From Pseudomonadota bacterium (GTDB lineage Bacteria > Pseudomonadota > Alphaproteobacteria > Rhizobiales > Rhizobiaceae), in the NCBI GenBank assembly GCA_023399465.1, contig JAEWPB010000012.1, positions 1-46,228 on the forward strand: a stretch of DNA of 46,228 bases, given 5' to 3'. Shown piece after piece: positions 37,226 through 46,156 of the stretch (positions within the stretch are counted from its first letter, which is position 1; every line of letters begins with the position of its first letter). The notes under the pieces were generated by a model, which did no database searches, had not been told where the DNA came from, and saw nothing but the letters and a program-made list of their open reading frames with translations. The position numbers and the translations under genes are program-made.

Positions 37226-37849
37226 TCAGGCGGGTGTGTCCGCCATCAGCTCGTCGTCGAGGGTGCTGGCACGGCGATAGGCATCGCGTTGGCTCAGGCG
37301 CTCCCAATAGTCGGCAAGGGCTTGCCGCTTCTCGATCGATCCGGTCATGAGCGCCCAGCCGATATGAGCGCCGACATAGACGTCGGCGGCGGAAAAGCGA
37401 TCACCGGCGATGTAGCGCATTGCGGTGACGGCGCGTTCAAGCGTGTCGGTGACCTCGGTCAGCGATCCGCAGCCGATCATGCCGCGCTTCTCCTCGGGGA
37501 CCGTAAAGCCGAGCGCATTGATGGCAGCCGCCATTTCCAGCGGCCCGGCGGTGAAGAACATCCAGCGATAGTATGCCCCGCGCTCGCCCGGCGGCGGCGC
37601 AAGCCCGGCCTCGGGAAACGCATCGGCGAGATAGGCGCAGATCGCCGCGCATTCGGTGACGACAGTGTCGCCGTGACGGATCGCCGGCACCTTGCCCATG
37701 GGATTGATTGCCAGATAGTCGGGTGCCTTCATCGCCGCCCCGTAATCGAGATTGACGGTGCGGTAGGGCACGCCGATCTCTTCCAGCATCCAGCGGGCGA
37801 TGCGGCCGCGCGACATGGGGTTGGTGTAGAATGTCAGCTCTGCGCTCAA
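37226..37849 (-). CDS. Glutathione S-transferase family protein
   Basis: The 207-residue cytoplasmic protein has the thioredoxin-like N-terminal domain ELTFYTNPMSRGRIARWMLEE, the glutathione-binding NPMGKVPAIRHGDTVVTECAAI (residues about 48-69, split here by the cis-Pro), and an all-helical C-terminal domain with ERAVTAMRYIAGDRFSAADVY. Its substrate is unknown. I chose TTG 37849 because GGAGGA at 37858-37863 lies at ideal distance; starting at the later ATG would delete the first beta strand. It is downstream of the SDR gene on the same strand, with a 128-base gap, so it may or may not belong to that operon. Confidence 0.87.
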   Translation of the reverse strand: MSAELTFYTNPMSRGRIARWMLEEIGVPYRTVNLDYGAAMKAPDYLAINPMGKVPAIRHGDTVVTECAAICAYLADAFPEAGLAPPPGERGAYYRWMFFTAGPLEMAAAINALGFTVPEEKRGMIGCGSLTEVTDTLERAVTAMRYIAGDRFSAADVYVGAHIGWALMTGSIEKRQALADYWERLSQRDAYRRASTLDDELMADTPA

Positions 37850-37977
37850 TGAACCATCCTCCTCGTTCTCGGCGAAGCGACCCCACGGGGTCGCAGGGCC
37901 GATACTATGGCGGCAAACCTGCAAGCGGTGAAGACATGAAGTTGGGTAGCTTCGCCGAGGTCGGGCGGCCCTCAACG

Positions 37978-38799
37978 TCAGAGCGGCGCCTCGGGGTGCG
38001 GGGAACCGTCGTAGGCGCCCCAGATCGACTGGTCGAAGCAGATCACCGATCCGGTCATCAGGCCTGATTCCGCCGTTGCGAGATAGGCGCAGGCGCGGGC
38101 GACCTCCACGGGATCGACGAGGCGGCCGAAGGGTTGTGCCGCGGCAGCCTTTTGCAGCCAGTCGGCAGGTGCGTCGTGGAATTCGCGCTGGATGCGGTCC
38201 TCGCCCTCCGAGGCCATCCAGCCGATGTTGAGGCCGTTGACGCGGATGCGGTTGCGCAGCAGCGCATAGGCGGTGTTCTTTGTGAGCGTTTCCAGCGCGC
38301 CCTTGGATGCGCAATAGGCGGCGAGGAACGGCTGGCCCGCCTTGGCCGACATCGAGCCGATGTTGACGATCGTTCCTTCGGTTCCCTCGCGCCGCATCAC
38401 CTTGACCGTCTCCTGCATCAGGAAGAAGGGGGCGCGGACATTGACGGCGAACATCGCGTCGAACAGTTCGGGGCTGGTGTCGAGGATCGTGCCGCGATCG
38501 GTGATGGCGGCGGCATTGACCAGCGCGTCGACCCGCCCGAAGGCGCGGTCACAGGCATGCACCACGTTGCGGGCGTCCTCGACCTCACCAAGATCGGCCT
38601 TGACGTAGACGACCCTCGCGCCGGTCGCCTCGGAAATCGCCGCGGCCTGGGCTTCGCCCTTGGTGCTGTTGCGTCCGCAGATCACGATGCCTTCGGCACC
38701 GCGCTGGGCGAACAGGCGGGCGATGGCGGCGCCAAGCCCCTGGGTTCCGCCGGTGACGATGGCAATCTTGCCGTCCATGCGGCTGTAGTTCTGGTCCAT
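37978..38799 (-). CDS. Short-chain dehydrogenase/reductase (SDR) family oxidoreductase
   Basis: The 273-residue classical SDR has the cofactor motif VTGGTQGLGAAIA (about residues 15-27), VNAAAI (NNAG-type), the catalytic Ser in VNIGSMSA and the active-site pair Tyr/Lys in AAYCASKGA. The cofactor (NAD or NADP) and substrate are unknown. ATG 38799 has AGGAGG directly upstream. It lies 43 bases after the PhyH-like gene on the same strand, so the two very likely form an operon, with the divergent LacI-type gene as probable regulator. Catabolism of a sugar, polyol or related ligand is inference. Confidence 0.9.
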   Translation of the reverse strand: MDQNYSRMDGKIAIVTGGTQGLGAAIARLFAQRGAEGIVICGRNSTKGEAQAAAISEATGARVVYVKADLGEVEDARNVVHACDRAFGRVDALVNAAAITDRGTILDTSPELFDAMFAVNVRAPFFLMQETVKVMRREGTEGTIVNIGSMSAKAGQPFLAAYCASKGALETLTKNTAYALLRNRIRVNGLNIGWMASEGEDRIQREFHDAPADWLQKAAAAQPFGRLVDPVEVARACAYLATAESGLMTGSVICFDQSIWGAYDGSPHPEAPL

Positions 38800-38842
38800 G
38801 AGTTCCTCCTGCAAGACCTGTATCCGGTTTCGGATCCGCGCG

Positions 38843-40036
38843 TCAGCTCAGCCGGCGCCGCGCCTGTTCGTCGAGGGCCACGGCGAAGGCCTGCGCGTCC
38901 AGGCTCTCTGCCAGCGCCTCTTGGAACAGCTGCGCCTGCGTCTTCGGCGCCAGCCCGCCGAGCGGCGGATCGCGGTCGAGATTGGTCGGGAACGAATAGC
39001 CTTCGGCGCAGGCGGCAATGGCATTGGCGATTTCGCTCGCGGTCAGCCTCCCCGCGTCCTGCATCGACAGCAGGGCGGGATAGAGCGCTGCGCACATGCG
39101 CTCGCGGTTGACGGTCTCCATCGCCCGGCCGAAGGCGGACGATACCTGCAAGAGGTTCGCCATCCGCCTGATGTTCGTAGAACTGTTGCTGCCGGCCGCG
39201 TGGAAAAGCGCCGGATTGAAGAACACGACGTCCCCCTTTTCAAGCGCCAGCTGGATATGGTGGCTGTCGAAATAGGCCCGGAAATCCGGACGCTTGAGAG
39301 CGAGATAGCCGGCAGCGTAAGTCTGGCTGTAGGGCAGGAACAGCGTCGGGCCGCTTTCGAGCGGCATGTCGCAATGGGCGACGGCGCCCTGCAGCGTCAG
39401 CACCGGCGAGAGCCGATGGACGTGCTCGGGATAGCGGGCGATGGCCGCGGATGTCTGGAAGCCGAGATGATAGTCGCGGTGGGCCGATTGCGCCGCGCCA
39501 CCGGGATTGACGCGGTTGACCTGCGCGGTCATCTGGTAATGGGGTCCGAGCCAGGCCTCGCTCGCAAGCGCGAGGGTGGCATTGGCGTAATAGGCAGCGA
39601 AGTTTTCCGGATTCGCGAGGCAATGCTTCTCGAGCGAGTTCCAGATACGGTCGTTGGCGCCGGGCTTTGCGAAGTGATCGCCGCCGCCAGTCGAGGTGCG
39701 ATGCTGCTCGGCGATGATGCCGTCGAAGATCTCTGTTGCACGGTCGATGATTGTATGGTCGCGATAGGCGCGCTTGAAGACGACGACTCCCGGGCCGACG
39801 CTGAAGGCCTCGCAGATTTCCGCCAGGATCTCGCGCCGCCCTTCAGGCGTCGCGGCCGTCATCTCGACCTGGACCGCCTCATAGACGAGAACGTTCTTCT
39901 CGACCGCTGCGGCATGCGGGTAGTCGGAGAGCAGCGTGGACTTCTCCGTCTCCGCACGGAACGCATCGAGGTCGCAGCGCTCCTCCGTAAGCCAGATGCG
40001 GTCTGCGCGGCGCATGGCCAGGTTGTCGGTTTTCAT
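38843..40036 (-). CDS. Phytanoyl-CoA dioxygenase-like (PhyH) Fe(II)/2-oxoglutarate oxygenase
   Basis: The 397-residue protein fits the PhyH family of non-haem iron oxygenases. The metal-binding HxD is in SAHRDYHLGF (about residues 194-203). The distal histidine and 2-oxoglutarate arginine are in NPALFHAAGSNSSTNIRRM (about residues 286-304). It is longer than many PhyH proteins because of an N-terminal region of about 130 residues. The substrate is not known; phytanoyl-CoA itself is unlikely. ATG 40036 follows GGGAGG. It heads an operon with the SDR gene and is divergent from a LacI-type regulator. Confidence 0.82.
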   Translation of the reverse strand: MKTDNLAMRRADRIWLTEERCDLDAFRAETEKSTLLSDYPHAAAVEKNVLVYEAVQVEMTAATPEGRREILAEICEAFSVGPGVVVFKRAYRDHTIIDRATEIFDGIIAEQHRTSTGGGDHFAKPGANDRIWNSLEKHCLANPENFAAYYANATLALASEAWLGPHYQMTAQVNRVNPGGAAQSAHRDYHLGFQTSAAIARYPEHVHRLSPVLTLQGAVAHCDMPLESGPTLFLPYSQTYAAGYLALKRPDFRAYFDSHHIQLALEKGDVVFFNPALFHAAGSNSSTNIRRMANLLQVSSAFGRAMETVNRERMCAALYPALLSMQDAGRLTASEIANAIAACAEGYSFPTNLDRDPPLGGLAPKTQAQLFQEALAESLDAQAFAVALDEQARRRLS

Positions 40037-40060
40037 GAGTGCCTCCCTTCACACATGCTT

Positions 40061-40072
40061 GTTGCGCTCAAC
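40061..40072. promoter_or_regulatory. Candidate LacI-type operator between PhyH-like and LacI genes
   Basis: The 12 bases gttgcgctcaac are an imperfect dyad with GTTG/CAAC arms, resembling half-sites of LacI-family operators, in the 101-base divergent promoter region. It has not been compared with known operators. Confidence 0.3.
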
Positions 40073-40137
40073 TATACGGGGCCCCGAGGTGTGATATAGA
40101 TCGCGGATCCATCAAAAAACCATCAAGGCGGGCAGCC

Positions 40138-41163
40138 ATGGCGCATCCATTCCTGGTCAAGGACATCGCGTTTCAGGCGGGGCTTTCGGTGGCGACCGTC
40201 GACCGGGTGCTGAACGACCGGCCGGGCGTGCGCCGGCAGACGGCGATGCGCGTGCGCGCCGCGATAAGCGAACTGGAAAAGCAGCAGCAGGGCGCCGGGC
40301 TCGCCGGCATGCGCCTGACGATCGATATCGTCATGGAGGCCCCGGAACGGTTTACGGAAGCAGTGAGGGCGGCATTCGAGGCGGAAGTGACGACGCTGCT
40401 GCCGGCAATCTTCCGCTGCCGCTTCCATTTTGCCGAGGTGATGCGGGTTGGCGATCTCGTCCATCTCCTTGACCGCATCCGGCTGCGCGGGACCGATGGC
40501 ATCGTGCTGAAGGCGCCGGACGTGCCGGAGATCGTTGCGGCGGTGACCCGACTGGCGGAAGCGGACATTGCCGTGGTGACGCTGGTCACGGACCTGCCGA
40601 CCGCGCCGCGCGCGGGCTATGTCGGCGCCGACAATCGTGCAGCCGGGGCGACGGCGGCCTACCTGATCGGCGAGCATGCCGCGGGGGGAGCGGCGCGCGT
40701 GCTGGTGACGCTGTCGAGCGGGCGTTTCCGCGGTGAGGAGGAGCGCGAGATCGCCTTCCGCCGCGCCATCCGCGAGCGCTATCCTGCCGTCTCGATGTCG
40801 GAGATCAGCGAGGGATACGGAACGGATGCGGCGACCGGCAAACTGGTGGCGGCATCGCTGGCCGCAGATCCTGCGATCGATGCCGTCTATTCGATCGGCG
40901 GCGGAAATCGCGCCGTCATTGCCGCGTTCGAAGCGGCGGCGCGCCCCATCCGCATCTTTGTCGCCCACGATCTCGATGCCGACAACCGCGCGCTGCTGGC
41001 CGAACGCAAACTGACCTTCGTGCTGCACCATGACCTCAGGACCGATGCGCGCATGGCATTTCGCGCCTTCCTCAACCGGAGAGTAGCGCCCGGACGGATG
41101 ACGGCGGGCGGGCTCTCCGCCGTGGAGATCATCACGCCCTGCAACGTGCCGGCCGAGCTTTAG
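40138..41163 (+). CDS. LacI-family transcriptional regulator
   Basis: The 341-residue regulator has an N-terminal LacI helix-turn-helix: VKDIAFQAGLSVATVDRVLN (about residues 7-26), followed by the hinge. The C-terminal part is a sugar-binding-type effector domain with GTDGIVLKAPDVPEIV, DNRAAGATAAYLIGEHA and the end AVEIITPCNVP. The effector is likely a sugar or polyol, by family habit. It is divergent from the PhyH-SDR pair, only 101 bases away, the usual arrangement of a local repressor and its targets. ATG 40138 lies 10 bases after AAGGCGGG. Confidence 0.92.
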   Translation: MAHPFLVKDIAFQAGLSVATVDRVLNDRPGVRRQTAMRVRAAISELEKQQQGAGLAGMRLTIDIVMEAPERFTEAVRAAFEAEVTTLLPAIFRCRFHFAEVMRVGDLVHLLDRIRLRGTDGIVLKAPDVPEIVAAVTRLAEADIAVVTLVTDLPTAPRAGYVGADNRAAGATAAYLIGEHAAGGAARVLVTLSSGRFRGEEEREIAFRRAIRERYPAVSMSEISEGYGTDAATGKLVAASLAADPAIDAVYSIGGGNRAVIAAFEAAARPIRIFVAHDLDADNRALLAERKLTFVLHHDLRTDARMAFRAFLNRRVAPGRMTAGGLSAVEIITPCNVPAEL

Positions 41164-41196
41164 GCCGGGGCGGCCGGCCCGGCTTGGAGATTGGCC

Positions 41197-41406
41197 TCAA
41201 TAGTGCGGGGGCTTGGTGATCGCCGGTGCTTCGAGCGACTGTTCCTCGAGATTGAGAAACCGTTCCGTCAGCGCGTCGAGCTTGGCGCGGGTCTGTTCGA
41301 CGATGCGCCACTGCTGCACCAGTTGCTCGTTCAGTTCCTCGATCGTCCGGGCCTGGTGGGCGAGTTGCTCTTCCAGGCGGGTAATGCGGGTATCGTCTTC
41401 AGACAT
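41197..41406 (-). CDS. slyX: SlyX family protein
   Basis: The 69-residue protein is almost one coiled coil: RITRLEEQLAHQARTIEEL and the following LNEQLVQQWRIVEQT, ending in the family tail PPHY. SlyX is a small cytoplasmic protein of unknown role. ATG 41406 has GGAG just upstream; a longer in-frame extension above it lacks any family features. It lies downstream of icd but behind that gene's terminator, so it may have its own promoter. It is convergent with the LacI-type gene. Confidence 0.9.
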   Translation of the reverse strand: MSEDDTRITRLEEQLAHQARTIEELNEQLVQQWRIVEQTRAKLDALTERFLNLEEQSLEAPAITKPPHY

Positions 41407-41510
41407 GTGTGCTCCATCGGGCGGCGCAACGACGGCCCGGAAAAATCGTGTTGTTCGGCGGCTGCGATAGCATATAGCGCCATCTGTTCCAGCCCGCATC
41501 GCCGCCGCGC

Positions 41511-41540
41511 AACAAAAAACCCGGCGCGAAGGCCGGGTTT
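41511..41540 (-). terminator. Rho-independent terminator of icd
   Basis: A 9-bp stem (aaacccggc with gccgggttt) and 6-base loop are followed on the minus strand by TTTTTT. It lies 24 bases after the icd stop codon. Confidence 0.87.
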
Positions 41541-41564
41541 CTCGAATTCGGGACGAGCCTGAAA

Positions 41565-42779
41565 TCAGGCAGCCATCGCCTTCTTGAGGTTTTCGTCGAT
41601 CTTGTCGAGGAAGGCGGTGGTGGACAGCCAGGGCTGATCCGGGCCGATGAGCAGCGCCAGGTCCTTGGTCATGTAGCCGCTTTCGACGGTGTCGACGCAA
41701 ACCTTTTCGAGCGTCGAGGCGAACTTTGCGAGGTCCGCGTTGTCATCGAGCTTGGCGCGATGGGCAAGGCCACGGGTCCAGGCGAAGATCGACGCGATCG
41801 AGTTGGTCGAGGTTTCCTGGCCCTTCTGGTGCTGGCGGTAGTGGCGGGTAACCGTGCCGTGAGCGGCTTCGGCTTCAACAGTGCGGCCATCGGGCGAGAG
41901 CAGCACGGAGGTCATCAGGCCGAGCGAGCCGAAGCCCTGGGCAACGGTGTCGGACTGGACGTCGCCGTCGTAGTTCTTGCAGGCCCAGACGTAGCCGCCG
42001 GACCACTTCAGTGCGGAGGCGACCATGTCGTCGATCAGGCGGTGTTCGTAGGTGATGCCGATCTCGTCGAACTTCGCCTTGAACTCGTTCTGGTAGACTT
42101 CCTCGAAGATGTCCTTGAAGCGGCCGTCATAGGCCTTGAGGATGGTGTTCTTGGTCGACAGGTAAACCGGCCACTTGCGCATCAGGCCGTACATCATCGA
42201 GGCGCGGGCGAACTCGCGGATCGACTCGTCGAGGTTGTACATCGCCATGGCGACGCCGGCGCTGGGGGCGTCGAAGACGTCCTTTTCGATGACTTCGCCG
42301 TCTTCACCGACGAACTTGATCGTCAGCTTGCCCTTGCCGGGGAACTTGAAGTCTGTCGCCTTGTACTGGTCGCCGAAGGCGTGACGGCCGACGACGATCG
42401 GCTTGGTCCAGCCGGGAACCAGGCGCGGTACGTTCTTGCAGATGATCGGTTCGCGGAAGATGACGCCGCCAAGGATGTTGCGGATCGTGCCGTTCGGCGA
42501 CTTCCACATCTGCTTCAGGCCGAATTCCTCGACGCGGGCTTCATCCGGGGTGATGGTCGCGCACTTGATGCCGACCCCATGCTTCTTGATGGCGTTGGCG
42601 GCGTCAACGGTTACCTGGTCGTTGGTGGCGTCGCGGTTCTCGACGGAGAGGTCGTAATATTCGATCGGCAGATCGAGGTAGGGCAGGATCAGCTTGTCCT
42701 TGATCAACTGCCAGATGATACGGGTCATCTCGTCGCCGTCGAGATCGACGACGGGATTTGCAACCTTGATCTTTTCCAT
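41565..42779 (-). CDS. icd: NADP-dependent isocitrate dehydrogenase
   Basis: The 404-residue TCA-cycle enzyme oxidises isocitrate to 2-oxoglutarate with NADP. It is the eukaryote-like homodimeric type: DLDGDEMTRIIWQLIKDKL at the N-terminus, substrate-binding SPNGTIRNILGG, the block EHRLIDDMVASALKWSGG and YDGDVQSDTVAQGFGSLG near residue 270. The ATG at 42779 has GAGG at good distance; an upstream in-frame extension of 13 codons is unlikely. A candidate promoter and a strong terminator frame the gene, so it is monocistronic. Confidence 0.97.
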   Translation of the reverse strand: MEKIKVANPVVDLDGDEMTRIIWQLIKDKLILPYLDLPIEYYDLSVENRDATNDQVTVDAANAIKKHGVGIKCATITPDEARVEEFGLKQMWKSPNGTIRNILGGVIFREPIICKNVPRLVPGWTKPIVVGRHAFGDQYKATDFKFPGKGKLTIKFVGEDGEVIEKDVFDAPSAGVAMAMYNLDESIREFARASMMYGLMRKWPVYLSTKNTILKAYDGRFKDIFEEVYQNEFKAKFDEIGITYEHRLIDDMVASALKWSGGYVWACKNYDGDVQSDTVAQGFGSLGLMTSVLLSPDGRTVEAEAAHGTVTRHYRQHQKGQETSTNSIASIFAWTRGLAHRAKLDDNADLAKFASTLEKVCVDTVESGYMTKDLALLIGPDQPWLSTTAFLDKIDENLKKAMAA

Positions 42780-42843
42780 GAAATTGCCTCGCAATGCTCG
42801 TGGGGGCCGAAACCCCATTTGGTTGAACCGAAATCCCGAGCGC

Positions 42844-42872
42844 TATATCACCGGGATTGCGGGAAGGCAAAG
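42844..42872 (-). promoter_or_regulatory. Possible icd promoter
   Basis: On the minus strand CTTTGC (42867-42872) and GATATA (42844-42849) are 17 bases apart, loosely matching the rhizobial CTTGAC-N17-CTATAT consensus. The -10 box lies 64 bases upstream of the start codon. Confidence 0.4.
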
Positions 42873-43031
42873 CCGGGTATTCGGACAATGCCGAATTTTA
42901 CGGCCAAATGGGTCAAATAAACAGCCGGCGGCATGTGCCGGCCACCGCTGCCCTTGGAACCCCCAAATCGCCCGCTAGTTAATTTGGCGGGATACGGCCG
43001 GGATCCGGCGGGCCCGGGGTAGGAGCATGCC

Positions 43032-45071
43032 ATGGTGTTGTTCAACGACCTGCGTGACTGGCTGCTTGCCAACGATCCCGCCTTTTCGCGGCTACGCACC
43101 GCATGGCGCGTGACCGTCATCATCATCATCGCGTTTCTCGTGATGATCATCATCGACCGGACGCTGGTTCCGATGCCGGTGGCCGGCTATGCCCTGGCGA
43201 TCATGCTGGCGATGCAGGGGGAACTGGCGGTACACGATCCCACGCCGAGGGAGCGGTTGACGACCAGGCTCTATGCCGCAGTGGCGAGCATAGTCACCAT
43301 GGCCGTCGCGGCGGTTCTCGAGCCGTACCGCATCATCACCGACAGCACCTATCTCGTTGTGATCTTTCTCGCGGTCTATGGACGCGGCTTCGGGGTGCGC
43401 TGGAACGCGGTCGGCATCTTCGCCTTCATGTCCTATTTCGTCGGCGCCTATTTCCATCCGTCGCTGAAGGAAATACCGATCGTGGCACTCGGTCCCATCA
43501 TAGCGGCGATCACCAACTACTCGGTGCGCACATTCCTGCTGCCGGACAACTGGCAGAGAGACATGATGACGGGGATGCAAAGCGTTCTCGGTCGCGTCGA
43601 CGTAATCCTGAAATTGCTGGCGCAACTCGGCCGCAGAAAGCATCTGCGGACGAAGGACGTCCGCGAGCTTCACCGCTGTCAGGCGCGATTGGGCGAGGCG
43701 GTGGTGATGGCCCAGGGAATGATACCGAACACCGGAAAGGACATTCTCCCCGGGGAAGGCGATCCGGCCATTGACCTGACCATTCACCTTTTCGATCTGC
43801 ATCTCGCCGCGGAAAGCGCGATTGTCCTCAGCGAGCATCGGCTGGCCGGGCAACGGCTCGTCAAGGCCGTGCTCAAGCATGACGACGAAGCCGCCGATCG
43901 TGAAGCCAAGCACTGCATGATGCTGGGGAAGGACGAAGCTGAAACCGCGCAGGCCCTGTTGTGGGTGCGCGATGCCCGTAAGACGCTCATCACGGCGCTG
44001 CAGCAAGCCTCGGAAACCCATTTTGCCGGCTTTGACAAGCCTGCCCCTGAACCGCCTCAGGTTCACACGCCGACGTTTTCGCTCAAGGATCCGACGCTAC
44101 GCACCGCGCTGCAGGTCACTCTGGCGTCGGGCGTCGCGATGGTTTTCGGCCTGATGCTGTCGCGCCAGCGCTGGTTCTGGGCGGTGCTGGCCGCATTTCT
44201 CGTCTTCATCAACACGAAGTCGCGCGGCGATACGACCCTCAAGGCGTACCAGCGGACGCTCGGTACGCTGATCGGCATCGTTATCGGCATGCTGACCGCG
44301 TCGATCATCGGCGATCACGTCGTTGTGATCGTCAGCGTGGCGATCGTTTGCGTGTTCCTCGGCATCTACTTCGTGCGGGTGTCCTACACGGTGATGATCT
44401 TCTTCGTGACCATCGTCATCTGCCTGCTGTACGGTTATACGGACAATCTGACGTTCCAGTTGTTGCGGCTGCGCCTCGAGGAAACAATGATTGGCGCCAT
44501 CGCCGGCGTTGTCGCCGCCTATTTTGTCTTTCCCGTGCGCACCGAGGACAACCTCGAGAAGGCCGTCGACAAGTGGTTTTCGCTCCTGCGCGAACTGCTC
44601 GAAACTGCGACAAAGGACAGTTCCCATTCCAAGCTGATCGCCTTGACGATCCAGTTGGACAATGCCTATCGCGACATTGCCGTCGCATCGAAACCGCTTA
44701 GTGTCTTCTGGGCGATGGGCAGCAGCCCCGCACAACTGCGCAAGACCCTCAATGTGTTCATGGGCTGCACTTACTGGGCAAGGATCTTTGCCGGGCGGAT
44801 TGCCTTTGGCGGGATTGAGATGAAGGACGAGACCAGGGAAATGATCGCCGCGGATCTCGCCCGCGTGGATGCGCTCAGCAAGCAGGGCGCTTCGTTCTTC
44901 TTTGACAAGGCGCCGCCGGCCCCGCCGCCGGGTGACAGGCTGCTTGCGCTGTCGGGTAAGGATCTCCGGCTCGGTGTCGAGATGATCGGCATGTATCTCG
45001 ACCGTCTTTATACGACGGATGGGGACGAAAATGATGTCCCGGCATCCGAGACGGCGGCTGCCGCGCACTGA
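43032..45071 (+). CDS. FUSC family inner-membrane protein (YccS/AaeB-like)
   Basis: The 679-residue protein has two membrane blocks, about residues 25-165 and 355-495, each with about six hydrophobic segments. A hydrophilic middle part (about 170-350) and a soluble C-terminal part rich in charged residues complete the FUSC layout. The second block contains the conserved LVFINTKSRGDTTLKAYQRT and GTLIGIVIGMLTA. FUSC proteins include aromatic acid exporters (AaeB) and fusaric acid resistance proteins, but the substrate here is unknown. AGGAG just upstream supports ATG 43032. It is divergent from icd across about 250 bases and is probably monocistronic. Confidence 0.85.
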   Translation: MVLFNDLRDWLLANDPAFSRLRTAWRVTVIIIIAFLVMIIIDRTLVPMPVAGYALAIMLAMQGELAVHDPTPRERLTTRLYAAVASIVTMAVAAVLEPYRIITDSTYLVVIFLAVYGRGFGVRWNAVGIFAFMSYFVGAYFHPSLKEIPIVALGPIIAAITNYSVRTFLLPDNWQRDMMTGMQSVLGRVDVILKLLAQLGRRKHLRTKDVRELHRCQARLGEAVVMAQGMIPNTGKDILPGEGDPAIDLTIHLFDLHLAAESAIVLSEHRLAGQRLVKAVLKHDDEAADREAKHCMMLGKDEAETAQALLWVRDARKTLITALQQASETHFAGFDKPAPEPPQVHTPTFSLKDPTLRTALQVTLASGVAMVFGLMLSRQRWFWAVLAAFLVFINTKSRGDTTLKAYQRTLGTLIGIVIGMLTASIIGDHVVVIVSVAIVCVFLGIYFVRVSYTVMIFFVTIVICLLYGYTDNLTFQLLRLRLEETMIGAIAGVVAAYFVFPVRTEDNLEKAVDKWFSLLRELLETATKDSSHSKLIALTIQLDNAYRDIAVASKPLSVFWAMGSSPAQLRKTLNVFMGCTYWARIFAGRIAFGGIEMKDETREMIAADLARVDALSKQGASFFFDKAPPAPPPGDRLLALSGKDLRLGVEMIGMYLDRLYTTDGDENDVPASETAAAAH

Positions 45072-45099
45072 AGGCGCTCCCGGATCCAGCTTGCGCCTT
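45071..45099 (+). terminator. Weak candidate terminator after the FUSC gene
   Basis: A 7-bp stem (aaggcgc at 45071-45077 with gcgcctt at 45093-45099) begins at the stop codon. No real T-run follows, so this is weak. Confidence 0.3.
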
Positions 45100-45298
45100 C
45101 CTCATGCAACTGATTGCCAAAACTGCCGGTGCGGATAATCTCTGGCGCAGATCGTAGTCTGCAGCCGGGAGAGCTGCGACGTCTCCGGCTGGTGACAGGC
45201 GAAGTTCGCGCATGTGACGCAAGCTCTTGCCGTAGGGCTTGCTGAAAGCTATGTCGGGCCACGCTTTCACGAGGGAAGGCGTGGCGAAAGGGAATGTT

Positions 45299-46156
45299 AT
45301 GGCAGGCACCAACAGCGAACTCGAACTCCTGACCGAGGGACCGGCGATCATTCTGGTCGAGCCCCAGCTCGGCGAGAATATCGGCATGGTCGCGCGTGCC
45401 ATGGCCAACTTCGGTCTTTCGGAACTGCGCCTCGTCAATCCGCGCGACGGCTGGCCCAATGAGAAGGCGCGCTCGGCTGCCTCCAAGGCCGACCACGTCA
45501 TCGATGGCGTCCGCGTGTTCGAAACGCTGGAAGAGGCGATCGCCGATCTCAATTTCGTCTATGCGACGACGGCACGCGAGCGCTATGGCTTCAAGCCCGT
45601 GCGCGCGCCCGTCACCGCGGCGAGCACGCTGCGGGCCAGGTTCGTTGCCGGCGAAAAGACCGGCGTGCTGTTTGGACGCGAGCGCTGGGGCCTCACCAAT
45701 GAAGAAGTGGCGCTGGCAGACGAGATCGTGACCTTCCCGGTCAATCCGGCTTTCGCCTCGCTGAACATCGCCCAGGCGGTGCTGCTGATGTCCTACGAAT
45801 GGCTGAAGTCCGGCCTGGCGGATGACAGCCGGACCAATTTCGCCGGCCCCGACATGGTGCCGGCGCCGAAGGAGAACCTCCATTCCTTCTTCGCCCATCT
45901 CGAGGAGGCGCTGGAGGCGCGCGGCTACTTCCGGCCGCAGGCCAAGAAGCCGAAGATGGTCGACAATCTGCGCGCGGTGTTGACCCGCCCCGGCTTTTCC
46001 GAACCCGAGCTCAAGGTGCGGCGCGGCGTGCTGGCCTCGCTCGACTCCTTCTCGCCGAGGGAGCCGCGCGGCGCCGGCTACCCTGAGCGCAAGGCGAAGG
46101 CCGATCGGGAGGCGCATGGCGGCGTCTCCGGCGAAGCGGGGCAGGGCGATGCCTAG
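45299..46156 (+). CDS. TrmJ-like SPOUT RNA methyltransferase
   Basis: The 285-residue enzyme of the SpoU/TrmH superfamily methylates a ribose 2'-OH, most likely tRNA position 32 as TrmJ does. Motif 1 is IILVEPQLGENIGMVARAM (about residues 16-34), motif 2 FGRERWGLTNEEV (about residues 123-135) and motif 3 NPAFASLNIAQAVLLMSYE. Beyond about residue 235 the sequence is charged and probably flexible. ATG 45299 follows AAAGGGA. The stop overlaps the start of murI by 8 bases, so the pair is translationally coupled. Confidence 0.92.
   Translation: MAGTNSELELLTEGPAIILVEPQLGENIGMVARAMANFGLSELRLVNPRDGWPNEKARSAASKADHVIDGVRVFETLEEAIADLNFVYATTARERYGFKPVRAPVTAASTLRARFVAGEKTGVLFGRERWGLTNEEVALADEIVTFPVNPAFASLNIAQAVLLMSYEWLKSGLADDSRTNFAGPDMVPAPKENLHSFFAHLEEALEARGYFRPQAKKPKMVDNLRAVLTRPGFSEPELKVRRGVLASLDSFSPREPRGAGYPERKAKADREAHGGVSGEAGQGDA

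Noticed and set aside
37877..37894. Hairpin gcgaccc-cacg-gggtcgc between SDR and GST genes, considered as a terminator
   Set aside because: No T-run follows on either strand; could be a chance stem.
37850..38314. Upstream extension of the GST gene into the SDR gene
   Set aside because: The extension reads through the SDR gene out of frame; TTG 37849 has a strong ribosome-binding site and starts the thioredoxin-like strand.
41407..41700. Upstream extension of slyX
   Set aside because: It crosses the icd terminator and the end of icd; SlyX is always about 70 residues.
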